The notes: generated from the letters alone by a model not told the origin. A DNA stretch of 64,000 nucleotides from Salminus brasiliensis (GCF_030463535.1 NC_132879.1:47062094-47126093); one strand, 5' to 3'; positions 46,001-54,857 are shown, counted from the first letter of the stretch. Translations and numbers: made by a program.

Positions 46001-47393
46001 GATGAGATGAGAAGAGAGGAGAGGAGAAGAGAGGAGAGGAGAGGAGAGGAGAAGAGAGGAGAGGAGAGGAGAGGAGAAGAGAAGAGAGGAAAAGAAAGGA
46101 GAGGAGAAGAGAGGAGAAGAGAAGAGAGGAGGAGGAAGAGAGGAGAGCAGAGGAGAAGAGAAGAGAGGAGAAGAGAGGAGATGAGAAGAGAACAGAAGAT
46201 AGGAGAGGAGAAGAGAGGAGAAGAGAAAAGAGGAGAATAGAGGAGGAGGAAGAGAGGAGAAGAGAAGAGAGGAGAAGAGAGGAGAGGAGATGAGATGAGA
46301 AGAGAGGAGAGGAGAGGAGAAGAGAGGAGAGGAGAGGAGAAGAGAGGAGAGGAGAGGAGAAGAGAAGAGAGGAGAGGAAAAGAAAGGAGAGGAGAAGAGA
46401 GGAGAAGAGAAGAGAGGAGGAGGAAGAGAGGAGAGCAGAGGAGAAGAGAAGAGAGGAGAAGAGAGGAGATGAGAAGAGAACAGAAGATAGGAGAGGAGAA
46501 GAGAGGAGAAGAGAAGAGAGGAGAATAGAGGAGGAGGAAGAGAGGAGAAGAGAAGAGAGGAGAAGAGAGGAGAGGAGATGAGATGAGAAGAGAGGAGAAG
46601 AGAGGAGAAGAGAGGAGAGGAGAGGAGAGGAGAGGAGAGGAGAGGAGAAGAGAGGAGAGGAGAGGAGAAGAGAAGAGAAGAGAGGAGAGGAGAGGAGAAG
46701 AGAAGAGAAGAGAGGAGAGGAGAAGAGAGGAGATAAGAGGGGATAAGAGAAGAGAGGTGAAGAGAAGAGAGGAGAAGAGAGGTGAAAAGAAGAGAGGAGA
46801 AGAGAGCAGAGGAGAAGAGAAGAGAGGAGAAGAGAGGAGAGGAGATGAGAAGAGAGGAGAAGAGAGGAGAGTAGAAGAGAGGAGATGAGAAGAGAGGAGA
46901 AGAGAAGAGAAGAGAGGAGAAGAGAAGAGAGGAGAAGAGAAGAGAAGAGAGGAGAAGAGAGGTGAAGAGAAGAGAGGAGAAGAGAAGAGAGGAAAAGAGA
47001 GGAGAAGAGAAGAAAAGAGAGGAGAGGAGAAGAGAAGAGAGGATAAGAGAAGAAAAGAGAGGAGAGGAGAAGAGAAGAGAGGAGAAGAGATGAGATGAGA
47101 GGAGAAGAAAGGAGACGAGAAGAGAGGAGAAGAGAAGAGAGGAGAAGAGAGGTGAAAAGAAGAGAGGAGAAGAGAGCAGAGGAGAAGAGAAGAGAGGAGA
47201 AGAGAGGAGAGGAGAAGAAAGGAGACGAGAGCAGTGAACTCTAAGTGAGCTTTAGGTCTGCAGATGAATAAATAATGAAAAGGGTAAAAGGCAATACATA
47301 GACAGAGTGCTGATTCTGCAGTCTACAGCAATGACATGCATCACATACACACACACACATTTTCAAAGAAGATAACAGCTCTAGATCACCACT

Positions 47394-47435
<42 letters not shown>

Positions 47436-49577
47436 ATATTCTCAGCGTCCGGTCGGCAAGTGTGGAGAGCTGCTTTATGACTCATGTATTAAAGATGAAG
47501 CAGAGAGCCATCAGGCTCACTAATGTCAAACACATGAAATATGAATTCTCAGTGATGCGGTGCCCACACACACACACACACACACTTGTTACATATGGGC
47601 AAGTGTTAACCTAATGTCAGCGTAATGACATTTCTGTAATCTTAAACCTAAACAGAAATCAACCCACCATTTTTATCTTAAGTCTAACTCGATCAGCCAT
47701 AACATTAGCACCACAGGTGGCAGGTGAAGTGAAAAACACTGATCGTCCTCATCTACAGCGGCATCAGGCATCACAGTCAGTTCTTGAAGGTGATGTGTTA
47801 AAAGCAGGAAAGGCAAGCACAAAGATCTGAGCCATATTGACAAGGACAAAATTGTGATGACTAGACAACCGGGTCATGTAGAAGCATCTCCAAAACGTCA
47901 GGGGTGTTTCCGGTATGCAGTGGTCAGTAAGTGTAAAGTGGTTCACCTAGAAAGGAACCACCTAAATTATGCCATCAGTGGAGGGCCCACCTCACAATGT
48001 ACAGAACTTAAAGGATGTTCTACTAACACAAGGAACCTTCAGAAGTCTTGTGGAGTCCATGCCATGAATGGTCAGATCTGTTGTGGCTGCACAACGGGGA
48101 CCTACTCAATATTAGGCAGGTGGTGTTCATGTTATGGCTGATCAGTGTATGCTTGAAGAACCTGTTGGAGGTTTAAAAAAGCACATAGTTAGAGAAGTAA
48201 TACCGTTCCCATTCATAGATCTTACAAAAACGGCTCTTTATGGATGCATGCATCCTTCGAAGTGTTGATGTGGTATAGAATGTGCTAGGACAAAAATCAA
48301 CTTCTCAACAGAGCTGAATGCTTAAGTGTTTAAAAAAAGGCCTGGACTTCCAGTGTCCAGAGTCTAGTGTTTGTTAGCAACATTAGCCAAGCATCTTACA
48401 CAGGAAACTAAAGAAGCAAATTTCAGATAGCAAACATGTCTTGGTTAATGAACTGCATCTGGGTTAAGTGATAAATCCGGTGTAAAGACTTATAAAATAT
48501 AATAAAATGCATGCACTCATGCCACGTTCCCGCTGGAACACGCCCCCTTTCATCAGACCGAAAACCAAACGCCACACAAATCACACTCGCTTATAGGCAC
48601 ATTTAGTAGACTGGTTCATCCAGGTTCGCTGGCTTACTCCCTTACTTGAACTTAGCATGTTGCTAAATTCCCAACTACAGTGGGCTTGGTCCCCCCCCCC
48701 CTGTTTTCAGGGCGTGACCTGTGTTTCTGTGAATTGTGGCAATCCATTAGTCTTTCAGCAGTCTGTAAAAGAAGAGCTCAGAATTCCTGCTAAAGTTAAT
48801 CGCACAACAGCTCTTTCAGCATAGCCTCAATAACAAGCGTGCAGAGGTGGGGCTTAGTTAGGAGCAGGGGAGGGAAGAAAGGAGCCAATCAGAAGCTCTT
48901 CGTACATCGCTGCGGAGACTAGTGGAAGCGCCAGCATTCAGAAAGTCACTGCCCACTGCTATGAAACAGAGGGAGAAATGCCCTACTCTTGCATCATCAA
49001 TTGAGGAGGAGTTACAGAAGCAGCAGAGCTGAATATGCAACCTCTAGAGGGCACTCTAGCCAAGTTTGGATAATCAGAATTTTAATTTCTTGGACAAATC
49101 TTGGACAAATCTTTAATTTTGTTGGACAAATCACTACAAAGTATGTATGTAAAAATTTATGCAGATAGAAGGAAAAATAGAGGTAGCCAATCAGAATCAG
49201 AGTTAATGTACATATGTCAGTCTTGAAGGTACAGTACCAAACACAGCTTGTCATATTCTGAGAGATGGAAAACGAGGTTGGAAAATGGTGATGTAAAAAT
49301 TTCTTTTTTCTTCCATATTTCTGTTGATATTCAATCTCCGTAAGTCTACACACGGATACCTCCACACACACACACACACACATTTCTAACAGTGCATTAA
49401 AGAATGAGGCTGAAAGGGACAAATCAAGTCTTGGAGTCCTGCAGGCAGAGGCTCCGAGTTAAACTAGGTCACTGACACAGTGCAAGCAAAGCATGACAGG
49501 TCCACTGCAAACGTCAGCGAAACGACACTCTGACTTAATGAATCCTGTTTGTAGGATGATCTGATGCACTTTCTGTC

Positions 49578-49643
<66 letters not shown>

Positions 49644-52600
49644 CGAAGAAAAGCATCTCTGAAGCTGCTATTACTAAACCGACCAAACAGACCACTGTAA
49701 CACTGTGGGAGCTACGCCGCTGAACTAGACTTTCTTATTTAGCTCCTATGCACATCTGTGTGTGAGAACATTCTGTGACATTTCGGAGAGGAATCCGGAG
49801 ATCAGGAGGGAATTTCGGCTACAGAGGTTTTCCGCCTGTGATTTCTGTAAATAAACACATTCCGTCAGGAGGAGGAATAAACCAGCGCAGATCAAACAGA
49901 CAGTTTCTCACTCAAGCCGAACTGAAATTCGCCCTTTAATCTCACACCCAGACACTTCCTGCCTCACACACTCTTCCCTAATCTAACCCTAATCTTAAAC
50001 CCAAATCTCCTTATAGGAGACCTTACTGGCATTTAGGAGTGAGAAAATATTCACTCTTATAGGGTTCTTTAGCAAAGATAGCGGTTCCACATAGAAGTTA
50101 AAGAACCACATGGATGCTTAAATGGTTCTCTGCCTGAATAAATGCTTCTTCACTTTGGTGGAAAAGCTTTTTGTAGACAGTGCTTTATAGAACCTTGTAA
50201 AATGGTTATGTACAGCACCTAGAAGGGTTCAATTGGGGAAGGAATCCATTTTTTTTAGTACTACACAGAACTGCGGTGTAGATAGCGGCATATGATCTTG
50301 ATCTCCAACTCTATGCCGGTTTCCTGACATTTTGGCTACGTTCCCACAGCATATTACCGAAGCTTTATTATCAAAGACCTTACTGGAGATCTATAGTAAT
50401 GGTAGTGGTACTACATAAAACCAGGACAAAACCAAGGTTCCAACTGAATTCTTAAATGATTAAATGCTTCTTCACTTTGGTGGAAAAGCTTTTTGTAGAC
50501 GGTGCTTTATAGAACCTTGTAAAATGTAAAAGGGTTCAAAGTAGCCGTTTTCAGCACTACACAGAACTATGTGTAATGTAGATCAGCGTATGGTCTTGAA
50601 AAAATCAGATTTTTGGCTTTGTTTGTTCACACTGTCTTGTTCTTAATGTGGCCTGTATCTGATTTTGGTGTGAAAAGATCACACAGCTGCTAAACACACA
50701 CAGCTGTCCTCTGTTGTGATGCGAAAATGAGCCGAGCCAACCTCTAATGTTACTTTTATACTTGCTGAAGGATAAACTGCACAGACTGAAAGGACTGCGC
50801 TCAATACAGCTCACAGAGCCCCCATTTGTTTTGTATACCTGCCGTGGAGAAGAATGCTGACAAAGGCACACAGACTCAGAGAGAAGACCTACAGAGACCT
50901 GATCTGGATGAAGACGCTGCTTTGACTTCTTTTCTTCTCTCTTTTCCTTCTTGAAGTAACCCAGATTCTGAAGAGCAGAGTAATGACTCTGTTTACACTA
51001 CACAAGACAACACAACCGTATTCAGCATCAGTGTCGGACACAGATGGAATGTGGCCTCTGCCTTTAACCCATCTGTGCAGTGAACAAACACACACACACA
51101 GTGGCAGTGAGCACACAGGCTCGGAGCGGTGGGCAGCCGTTGCTGCAGCACCCGGGGAGCAGAGAGGGTAAAGGGCCTCGGTATCGGGCCCGAGATTCAA
51201 ACCCGCAACTCTGTCATCAATAGCCCGGAGCACTAACCGCTGAGCCAGCACTGCCACGACCACCACCCGCGCTGTCTCGCTCATCCCGCTAAAACCAAAC
51301 CCCCACAACCTATTGCAGATTATATCAGATTTCAGTGTCACACATAAAAGTGGCCAAATCGGAATGATAGATGTGACATTCACTGTGTTTTTGTTGCTCA
51401 CACTCCTGTGTGTCACATGTGAACACATACATCAGATTTGGGTAGTTCTCTAACAGGTGTCAAGACACATTTCTGATTCTTTACTTATTTTCAGTACATA
51501 ATTATAATCTTTTATACTTTTTCCAAACCTCGAAACCTACCAAACTACTGCTAAATTACTGACAGAAATGTTTGACAACAAAGGGGTTCTTAATTTCAGC
51601 AAAGACAACAAATCCACTGCAAGGCAACGTTAAAATAATTTAAACTTAACAAAAACAAAAATACAACATAAATTAAATTAATTGATTAGATTAGATTAGA
51701 TTAATCTAGTCACATACATACATGGTGTCCAGAGCAGTAACTGGTACCGTCAGAAAGCTCAAATAGGAAACGTTATGGCGGAAATGTTAAATTTGTGCTT
51801 CTACATAGTTTTTAATGTGAAGTTAGCAGTAAGCTAACAGTGCTGTATGTTCACCTTGCCACACTGGCTTTAATAGTACCCACTGTCAGGTACTCGGTAT
51901 TGCGCCGCCCCACGGACTGCAAGTCTTTTTAAAATAATATTCATATCTTACACTTTGTGTGCTGCAGTTTTGCAGAAACTTCTTCAGTAAAACATTGAAA
52001 TTTAAGCCTCTCACTAACTATTACATTTCAGTCCAGACTGCTTTTCTAAAACAAACATAAAACAAATCAGACTTACGGTTAATTAATGCTTTCTGTCCAT
52101 ACTTTTTTTGCATTTATTACTTTTTTGTTCGTTATTTGTGAGAGTTCTCTGAACTGCCCTCTAGTGGTCTAGCGGATGTAGCTTAACATCTATACCAGTG
52201 TAAAGGACATATGTAAGGATGTAGGCAGTGACTATTACATGTCTTTAAACTGGCATATTCTTTTTGGTACATAGGGAGTATAAATGATCCTTTAACAACA
52301 CACAGTAAAAAAAACACTGTGCATTCTTCTACATTCTTCTGCCTATTTTGCATTTGTTTCCAGCAATACATTCTGAAAAGATTGGGGCAGGGGCATGTTT
52401 ACCACTGTGTTGCATCACCTCTTCTTTCAGCAACACTCTGTAAGCATTTGGGAACTGAGGAGATCAACTGCTGTAACTTAAAAGTGAAATGTTTTCCCAT
52501 TGTTACTTGATACACACAGCTGCTCAACAGGTTGAGGTCTCCTTTTTTATATTTTACATTTCACCATGTGCCAATGGTCTGTCTGGACTACAGGCAGGCT

Positions 52601-54560
52601 AGTTTAGCACTCAGACTATTTTCCCTTTTACTATGAAGCCATGCTGTTGTGATACGTGCAGAACATGAACAGGTTTGATATTGTCTTTTCCAAATAAGAA
52701 AGGTCCTCACTGAAAACGATTTTGTCTGGATGGCAGCATATGTTGCTTCAAACCCTGTATATATTGTTCATTGCTGACAGTGCCTGTGTATTACAGCCAC
52801 CAAATGCCCTGTGCATTCCATGCACCTTATACCATCACAGATACTGCCTTTCAAACTGTGATTGCAAACAGCTGATACCAAGCTGGCCGATCAATCTCCT
52901 CTTTATCCCAAAGAAGACAGCATGGTTCAACCGTGCGTTACAGCCACCAATGCCATGTGCATTCAGTGCACCCTACTGTCATTATGAGCCCGAGCCCGAT
53001 TTAAACCCGACATTTTTTCAGTAAGTAGAAAGTTAACACTGATCTTTTTAACTACAATTCTGAGTTGTTTGAATGCCCGAAATCTGAACAGTGCAACATG
53101 GAAGAAGCATAGTCCTTTTATTAAAACTGTAAAGAATGGAACTCCTAATTATTAAAACACACCTAAACATCGTCAAAATAGGCTAAAAACGATGTGTGGT
53201 TGACTTTACTCTAATGTAATTTAACAAGGTCTAAGAATATAAAATACTTTCTGAACAAACAAAGATTTTTATATGAAGTGTATAGTCCAAGTGCAAAAAC
53301 GGCAAAATACACTGTCGGGTGGAGGAGCTGTAGTGGCGCACTGCGCAGGCCAGAGTTGGGTGATTATAACATTCTAACTTTGTATTGTTATATATTGTGA
53401 TCATCATGCCACAGCTTTATATAACATTTTAAAAATAGCATTAAAAACCTAGGCCTACGTCACAGACCATTTTCTTGAACCTGGCCTCAGGCAGACAATC
53501 TAAACTCTAAAGACAGCATGTTTGTTAATATGTGGTTTCTTCTTTGCATGGTCGAGTTTTAATCTGTATTTGCGGATGTAGCGCCAAACTATGTTAACAG
53601 ATAATGGTTATCAAAGGGCTTCATGAGCCCATGCAGTGATTTCTACCACAGAATCATGTTCATTTTTAATGCAGTGTCGCCTGAGGCACCAAAGATCATG
53701 GCCATCCAATATTGGTTTTGGCCTTGTGCCTTGTATAGAGAGATTTCTGCAGATTCTCTGAATCTTTTAATGGTATTATGAAGTGTAGATGATGAGAGGT
53801 GATGAAATATTTTATGCTGAGAAATGCAATTCTTAAACCATTGCACTATTTCACAGTGTAGTGAACCCCTTTCAGTGTAATATAGGATAGGACAAATCAT
53901 AATTTATTCTACACATCTCCAAACAGGGTCAATCTATTCAGGTATGGATTACAACAGTTTCTTGGGATCCTGCCCATTTTAGACAACCCATGAAATTTAG
54001 GCATATTTCAGTTAGAGTTGACTACAAACAACAAACTAGGTTTGCGATCTGGTGATTTTGGTCAGTCAGTGGGTCCCAGCCATGTGTGTTGAACCAGTTG
54101 TTTAGATGAGTAAATGTGAGGCATTCAGCCGCAAGAACACATTTCAACAACTGTTAAGCATGGTGGTGGTAGCCTCATGCTCTGGGGTTGATTTGCTGCC
54201 AGTGGAACTGGCACACACTGCACAAAGTGGATGGAATAATGAAGAAGGAGGACTACCTCAGAATTCCTCAGAAGTCATCGCAAACCATCAGCTAGACGGC
54301 TGAAACGTGGACACACTTGGGTGTTCCAGCAAGACATTGACCCCAAACACGCAACAAAAAGTGGTTGCGGAATTGACAAAGCAGGCAAACATTTAGCCCT
54401 TAAAATTGTCTTTCCTCGACCTCAACCTTATTAAACTTATGTGGACTATGCCTAAAACTCAAGGAGTGTATATGTAGTGTACAGGTAGGTCACTCACCCA
54501 GAAGAGCAGGTTGAAGAGGAACATCATGTATTTGACGCAGCACAGGCATCCGCGCGCCAT
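31095..54560 (-). CDS. tspan9: Tetraspanin-9, whole coding span
   Basis: Seven coding exons on the - strand join in phase 0 at every border into 239 residues, the same length as human TSPAN9. Four membrane helices: about 12-34, 56-78, 86-106 and 202-227. The large extracellular loop carries the tetraspanin CCG motif (147-149), PDRCC (166-170), C177 and C190, six cysteines in all, and an N-glycosylation site (N180, NAT). Near-membrane cysteines C5, C7 and C8 fit palmitoylation. [34 protein letters not shown] and the C-terminal GKKYDA fit TSPAN9 better than its closest relative TSPAN4. Tetraspanins organise membrane microdomains; TSPAN9 is known in platelets with GPVI. Which teleost duplicate (9a or 9b) this is cannot be told. 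The first coding intron is 17.6 kb. The gene converges on elapor1. Confidence 0.92.
31167..32334 (-). other. tspan9 intron 6 (last)
   Basis: A 1.17 kb AT-rich intron with no exon or named repeat. Confidence 0.5.
32335..32418 (-). CDS. tspan9: tspan9 coding exon 6
   Basis: Residues 189-216, [18 protein letters not shown], then the start of the fourth helix. Acceptor CACTAG, donor CAG|GTATTT, phase 0. Confidence 0.92.
32551..33072. mobile_element. Short Tc1-derived element, near full length
   Basis: Collinear with 26414-26935. Starts AAAGTATTGGGACACCTGCT and ends GGTGTCCACAAACATCTGGA. About 520 bp, no coding capacity, in intron 5 of tspan9. Confidence 0.75.
33073..34140 (-). other. tspan9 intron 5, rest
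   Basis: No exon or named repeat. Short overlapping frames at 33113-33625 on both strands show no domain. Confidence 0.45.
34141..34272 (-). CDS. tspan9: tspan9 coding exon 5 (large loop)
   Basis: Residues 145-188. [12 protein letters not shown] holds the tetraspanin CCG motif; [18 protein letters not shown] follows. Acceptor CTCTCAG, donor CGG|GTGAGT, phase 0. Confidence 0.94.
34273..35210 (-). other. tspan9 intron 4, proximal
   Basis: The sequence at 34680-34700 (AGTACTGTGCAAAAGTCATC) resembles a Tc1 terminal repeat; no transposase can be read behind it. The motif CCCCAAACTTTTGACAGGCA at 36161-36180 resembles the end of a different Tc1 family, so the two probably do not bound one element. 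Confidence 0.4.
35211..35415. repeat. 41-bp minisatellite, five units
   Basis: Units begin at 35211, 35252, 35293, 35334 and 35375, each exactly 41 bp, around the pattern GAAAGCCAGNNGAGGGGATG followed by CTAGC and GGCTA. Divergence between units is marked, so the array is old. It lies in intron 4 of tspan9. Confidence 0.8.
35416..36209 (-). other. tspan9 intron 4, distal
   Basis: No exon or named repeat other than the Tc1-end-like motif near 36161. The + strand frame at 35362-35553 overlaps the minisatellite and is not a gene. Confidence 0.45.
36210..36243 (-). repeat. GT microsatellite starting at the exon 4 donor
   Basis: Thirty-four nt of AC (GT on the coding strand). The first GT of the run is the splice donor of tspan9 exon 4 (GAG|GTGTGTGTG). 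Confidence 0.9.
36244..36345 (-). CDS. tspan9: tspan9 coding exon 4
   Basis: Residues 111-144, [17 protein letters not shown] and [12 protein letters not shown], the start of the large extracellular loop. Acceptor GTTGCAG, phase 0 at both ends. Confidence 0.92.
36465..36539 (-). CDS. tspan9: tspan9 coding exon 3
   Basis: Residues 86-110, the third membrane helix [20 protein letters not shown] and then LYTDK. Acceptor CCTGCAG, donor AAG|GTAAAG, phase 0. Confidence 0.93.
36726..36917 (-). CDS. tspan9: tspan9 coding exon 2
   Basis: Residues 22-85. CGCGLL-like start ([12 protein letters not shown]), small extracellular loop, second helix [17 protein letters not shown] and [12 protein letters not shown]. 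Acceptor CTCTGTAG after a long CT tract; donor AGC|GTAAGT, phase 0. Confidence 0.94.
36921..37006 (-). repeat. GA/CT microsatellite forming the exon 2 acceptor
   Basis: About 85 nt of GA on + (CT on the coding strand) with one C interruption lead straight to the exon 2 acceptor. It is an unusually long polypyrimidine tract. Confidence 0.9.
37007..37658 (-). other. tspan9 intron 1, near exon 2
   Basis: No exon or named repeat. A-rich at 37275-37510. Confidence 0.45.
37659..38237. mobile_element. Non-autonomous DNA element B, copy 1
   Basis: Inverted ends: AATCAGCCATAATATTAAAA at the left and TTTTAATGGTATGGCTGATC at the right. Body of about 580 bp shares sequence order with 47690-48147. An AT-rich ATATAT insertion lies at 37729-37795. 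No transposase could be read; the superfamily is not assigned. Confidence 0.7.
38238..39260 (-). other. tspan9 intron 1 segment
   Basis: No exon. A short duplication of GGTTTATATATATTT occurs at 39169 and 39194. Otherwise nothing is named. Confidence 0.4.
39262..39893 (-). mobile_element. Possible solo LTR or retroposon fragment
   Basis: On the - strand the body ends with a poly(A)-signal-like GAATAAACCC and then CACGCCATGAC, reminiscent of a fish gypsy-type LTR 3' part. AGTGATT occurs at both edges (39262-39268 and about 39892-39898), compatible with a target duplication. The borders lack the usual TG...CA, so the class is uncertain. Confidence 0.4.
39894..40319 (-). other. tspan9 intron 1 segment
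   Basis: No exon or named repeat. The + strand frame at 40131-40316 is short, hydrophobic and without a recognisable family. Confidence 0.4.
40320..40745 (+). mobile_element. L2-type LINE 3' end
   Basis: The + strand reads [20 protein letters not shown] and then [10 protein letters not shown], the degenerate C-terminal end of an L2/CR1-clade reverse transcriptase. It is followed by a tail ending GCTCTGGATAAGAGTATCTG. It is 5'-truncated, as usual for LINEs, and has frameshifts. Confidence 0.75.
40746..41828 (-). other. tspan9 intron 1 segment
   Basis: The stretch 40749-40930 resembles 35875-36065 (TGGGTGGCTTCTGCTTTGTG type words, then GGTAGAGATGGAATTTATAGGA), so both belong to an unnamed dispersed repeat. 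No exon is seen. Confidence 0.45.
41829..41888. repeat. 20-bp tandem repeat, three units
   Basis: CACTGGGTGGCAGATTAATT is repeated three times with two base changes in the first unit (GGGCGGCAAATTAATT) and a shortened last unit. Confidence 0.85.
41889..43119 (-). other. tspan9 intron 1 segment
   Basis: No exon or named repeat. Frames at 42396-42902 on both strands overlap one another and show no domain. Confidence 0.45.
43120..43362 (+). mobile_element. L2-type LINE/SINE tail, second copy
   Basis: Collinear with 40510-40745: CTTCCAACGCCAACTGAAGA, then GTAGTGTAGTGTA, GATTCTATCCAAC and GCTCTGGATAAGAGTATCTG. Only the last 240 bp are present, on the + strand. Confidence 0.75.
43363..45479 (-). 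other. tspan9 intron 1 segment
   Basis: No exon or named repeat. Frames at 44486-44930 overlap on opposite strands without a domain. GA-richness rises from about 44930 toward the large array. Confidence 0.45.
45480..47240. repeat. Polypurine (GAGGA/GAAGA) array with a higher-order repeat
   Basis: About 1.76 kb in which nearly every + strand base after 45530 is a purine; interruptions are rare single T and C bases. The basic words are GAGGA and GAGAA. The marker GAGATGAGAAGAGAACAGAA recurs at 45884, 46178 and 46466 (spacing 294 and 288), and with one base change upstream at 45676, showing a higher-order unit of about 290 bp. Open frames through it are an artefact of the purine bias (no stop in GAR-type codons) and encode only R, E, K and G. 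Confidence 0.92.
47241..47689 (-). other. tspan9 intron 1 segment with TG/CA runs
   Basis: A TG microsatellite at 47393-47434 and CA runs at 47346-47358 and 47566-47584. No exon is seen. Confidence 0.6.
47690..48147. mobile_element. Non-autonomous DNA element B, copy 2
   Basis: Left end GATCAGCCATAACATTAGCA and right end GTTATGGCTGATCAGTG are inverse. The interior matches 37800-38230 (CAGTCAGTTCTTGAAGGTGA, then TCTCCAAAACGTCAGG and GCAGTGGTCAGTA). About 460 bp. Confidence 0.7.
48148..49582 (-). other. tspan9 intron 1 segment
   Basis: No exon. A small CA run lies at 49365-49382, a 10-nt C run near 48690, and three ATCTTGGACAAATC-like words at 49088-49132. The - strand frame at 49012-49422 is hydrophobic and low-complexity without a family match. 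Confidence 0.45.
49583..49643. repeat. TG-TA-TG compound microsatellite
   Basis: TG repeats, then TA repeats, then TG repeats again, uninterrupted. Confidence 0.9.
49644..50080 (-). other. tspan9 intron 1 segment
   Basis: Nothing gene-like or named. Confidence 0.45.
50081..50600. repeat. Direct duplication of about 80 bp
   Basis: The block AAATGCTTCTTCACTTTGGT through CTTTATAGAACCTTGTAAAATG occurs at 50140-50205 and again at 50463-50528, differing at one base (agacagtg / agacggtg). Flanking matches (agaaccaca-type words, cactacacagaact at 50261 and 50556) suggest a longer, older duplication with a period of about 320 bp. Confidence 0.75.
50601..51014 (-). other. tspan9 intron 1 segment
   Basis: Nothing named. 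The - strand frames here and at 50889-51428 show no domain and overlap the next repeat. Confidence 0.4.
51015..51260. repeat. Dispersed fish repeat fragment
   Basis: GGAGCGGTGGGCAGCCGTTG, a CCCGGGGAGCAG block and GAGATTCAAACCCGCAAC are the characteristic words of a repeat common in teleost genomes, here on the + strand. The class is not assigned. Confidence 0.5.
51261..52375 (-). other. tspan9 intron 1 segment
   Basis: AT-rich; a GATTAGATTA run at 51684-51703. No exon or named repeat. Confidence 0.45.
52376..53940 (-). mobile_element. Decayed Tc1/mariner transposon, - strand, interrupted
   Basis: On the - strand the C-terminal end (about 52555-52400) reads [20 protein letters not shown] followed by a stop. 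The N-terminal part (53850-53660) contains [20 protein letters not shown]. Both are parts of one fish Tc1 family. The catalytic middle is degraded. A block with GCCACCAAATGCCCTGTGCA at 52797 is duplicated near 52943, and 53000-53460 appears foreign to the element. Confidence 0.7.
53941..54129 (-). other. tspan9 intron 1 segment
   Basis: Short unclassified stretch between two transposon remnants. Confidence 0.35.
54130..54475 (+). mobile_element. Tc1/mariner transposase fragment, + strand
   Basis: The + strand reads [12 protein letters not shown] and later [12 protein letters not shown], two catalytic-domain motifs of fish Tc1 transposases (the second around a catalytic aspartate). A stop after LMLWG and frame changes show it is dead. 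It ends within about 25 bp of the tspan9 exon 1 donor. Confidence 0.7.
54498..54560 (-). CDS. tspan9: tspan9 coding exon 1
   Basis: Residues 1-21: [20 protein letters not shown] then W. The donor is TGG|GTGAGT, phase 0. Upstream, CTTTGTCTTCCTGCTAG is a strong splice acceptor with its AG at 54579-54578. The exon therefore probably begins at 54577 with 17 nt of 5' UTR, and an untranslated first exon lies further upstream. Confidence 0.93.
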
Positions 54561-54857
54561 CCTCAGCTTCTCCAGCTCTAGCAGGAAGACAAAGGACAGG
54601 TCCAGATAAAACACCAGAAACTTTCCCCGGCGTGATTTGCTCTGAGTCCCTGCTTTCCCATCTGCCTGCACTGCGTCCTCGGCGGCCGGCGGACTGACCG
54701 GCTGACTGTGGCCCCCCGAACCTCTCGAGCCGTAGAAGGCTCCCACAGCCAAGCGCTGACCCCGGTGGGCAGCCCGAGCGAACTCCAACTCGGCACTGTC
54801 CAGAGAGGGGCTCCGCTGGACAGATGCGGCTGCGTTGACCTCACACTGCTCCATCAT
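54561..54857 (-). other. In-frame open extension upstream of the tspan9 start
   Basis: The frame of tspan9 exon 1 stays open for 99 more codons up to tandem ATG codons at 54857-54852. The stretch is GC- and CpG-rich, unlike the intron. Its predicted peptide is low in hydrophobics, with runs such as GSRGSGGHSQPVSPPA, and ends in a hydrophobic FLVFYLDLSFVFLLELEKLR. It may be an alternative promoter/first exon or simply intron before the acceptor at 54578. Confidence 0.4.

Noticed and set aside
45460..46888. Several + strand open frames rich in R, E, K and G across the GA array
   Set aside because: Purine-only codons cannot form stop codons unless TAA/TAG/TGA arise, so long frames are expected by base composition. 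They restart at the higher-order period and have no start context or homology.
49012..49422. 136-codon - strand frame with hydrophobic stretches
   Set aside because: It starts in T/A-rich intron DNA and includes a translated GT microsatellite (CVCVCV); no family resemblance.
31095..54560. Assigning the tetraspanin to TSPAN4 or TSPAN2
   Set aside because: TSPAN4 is close, but [14 protein letters not shown] and the GKKYDA end favour TSPAN9. TSPAN2, which lies near ELAPOR1 in humans, has a different N terminus and loop.
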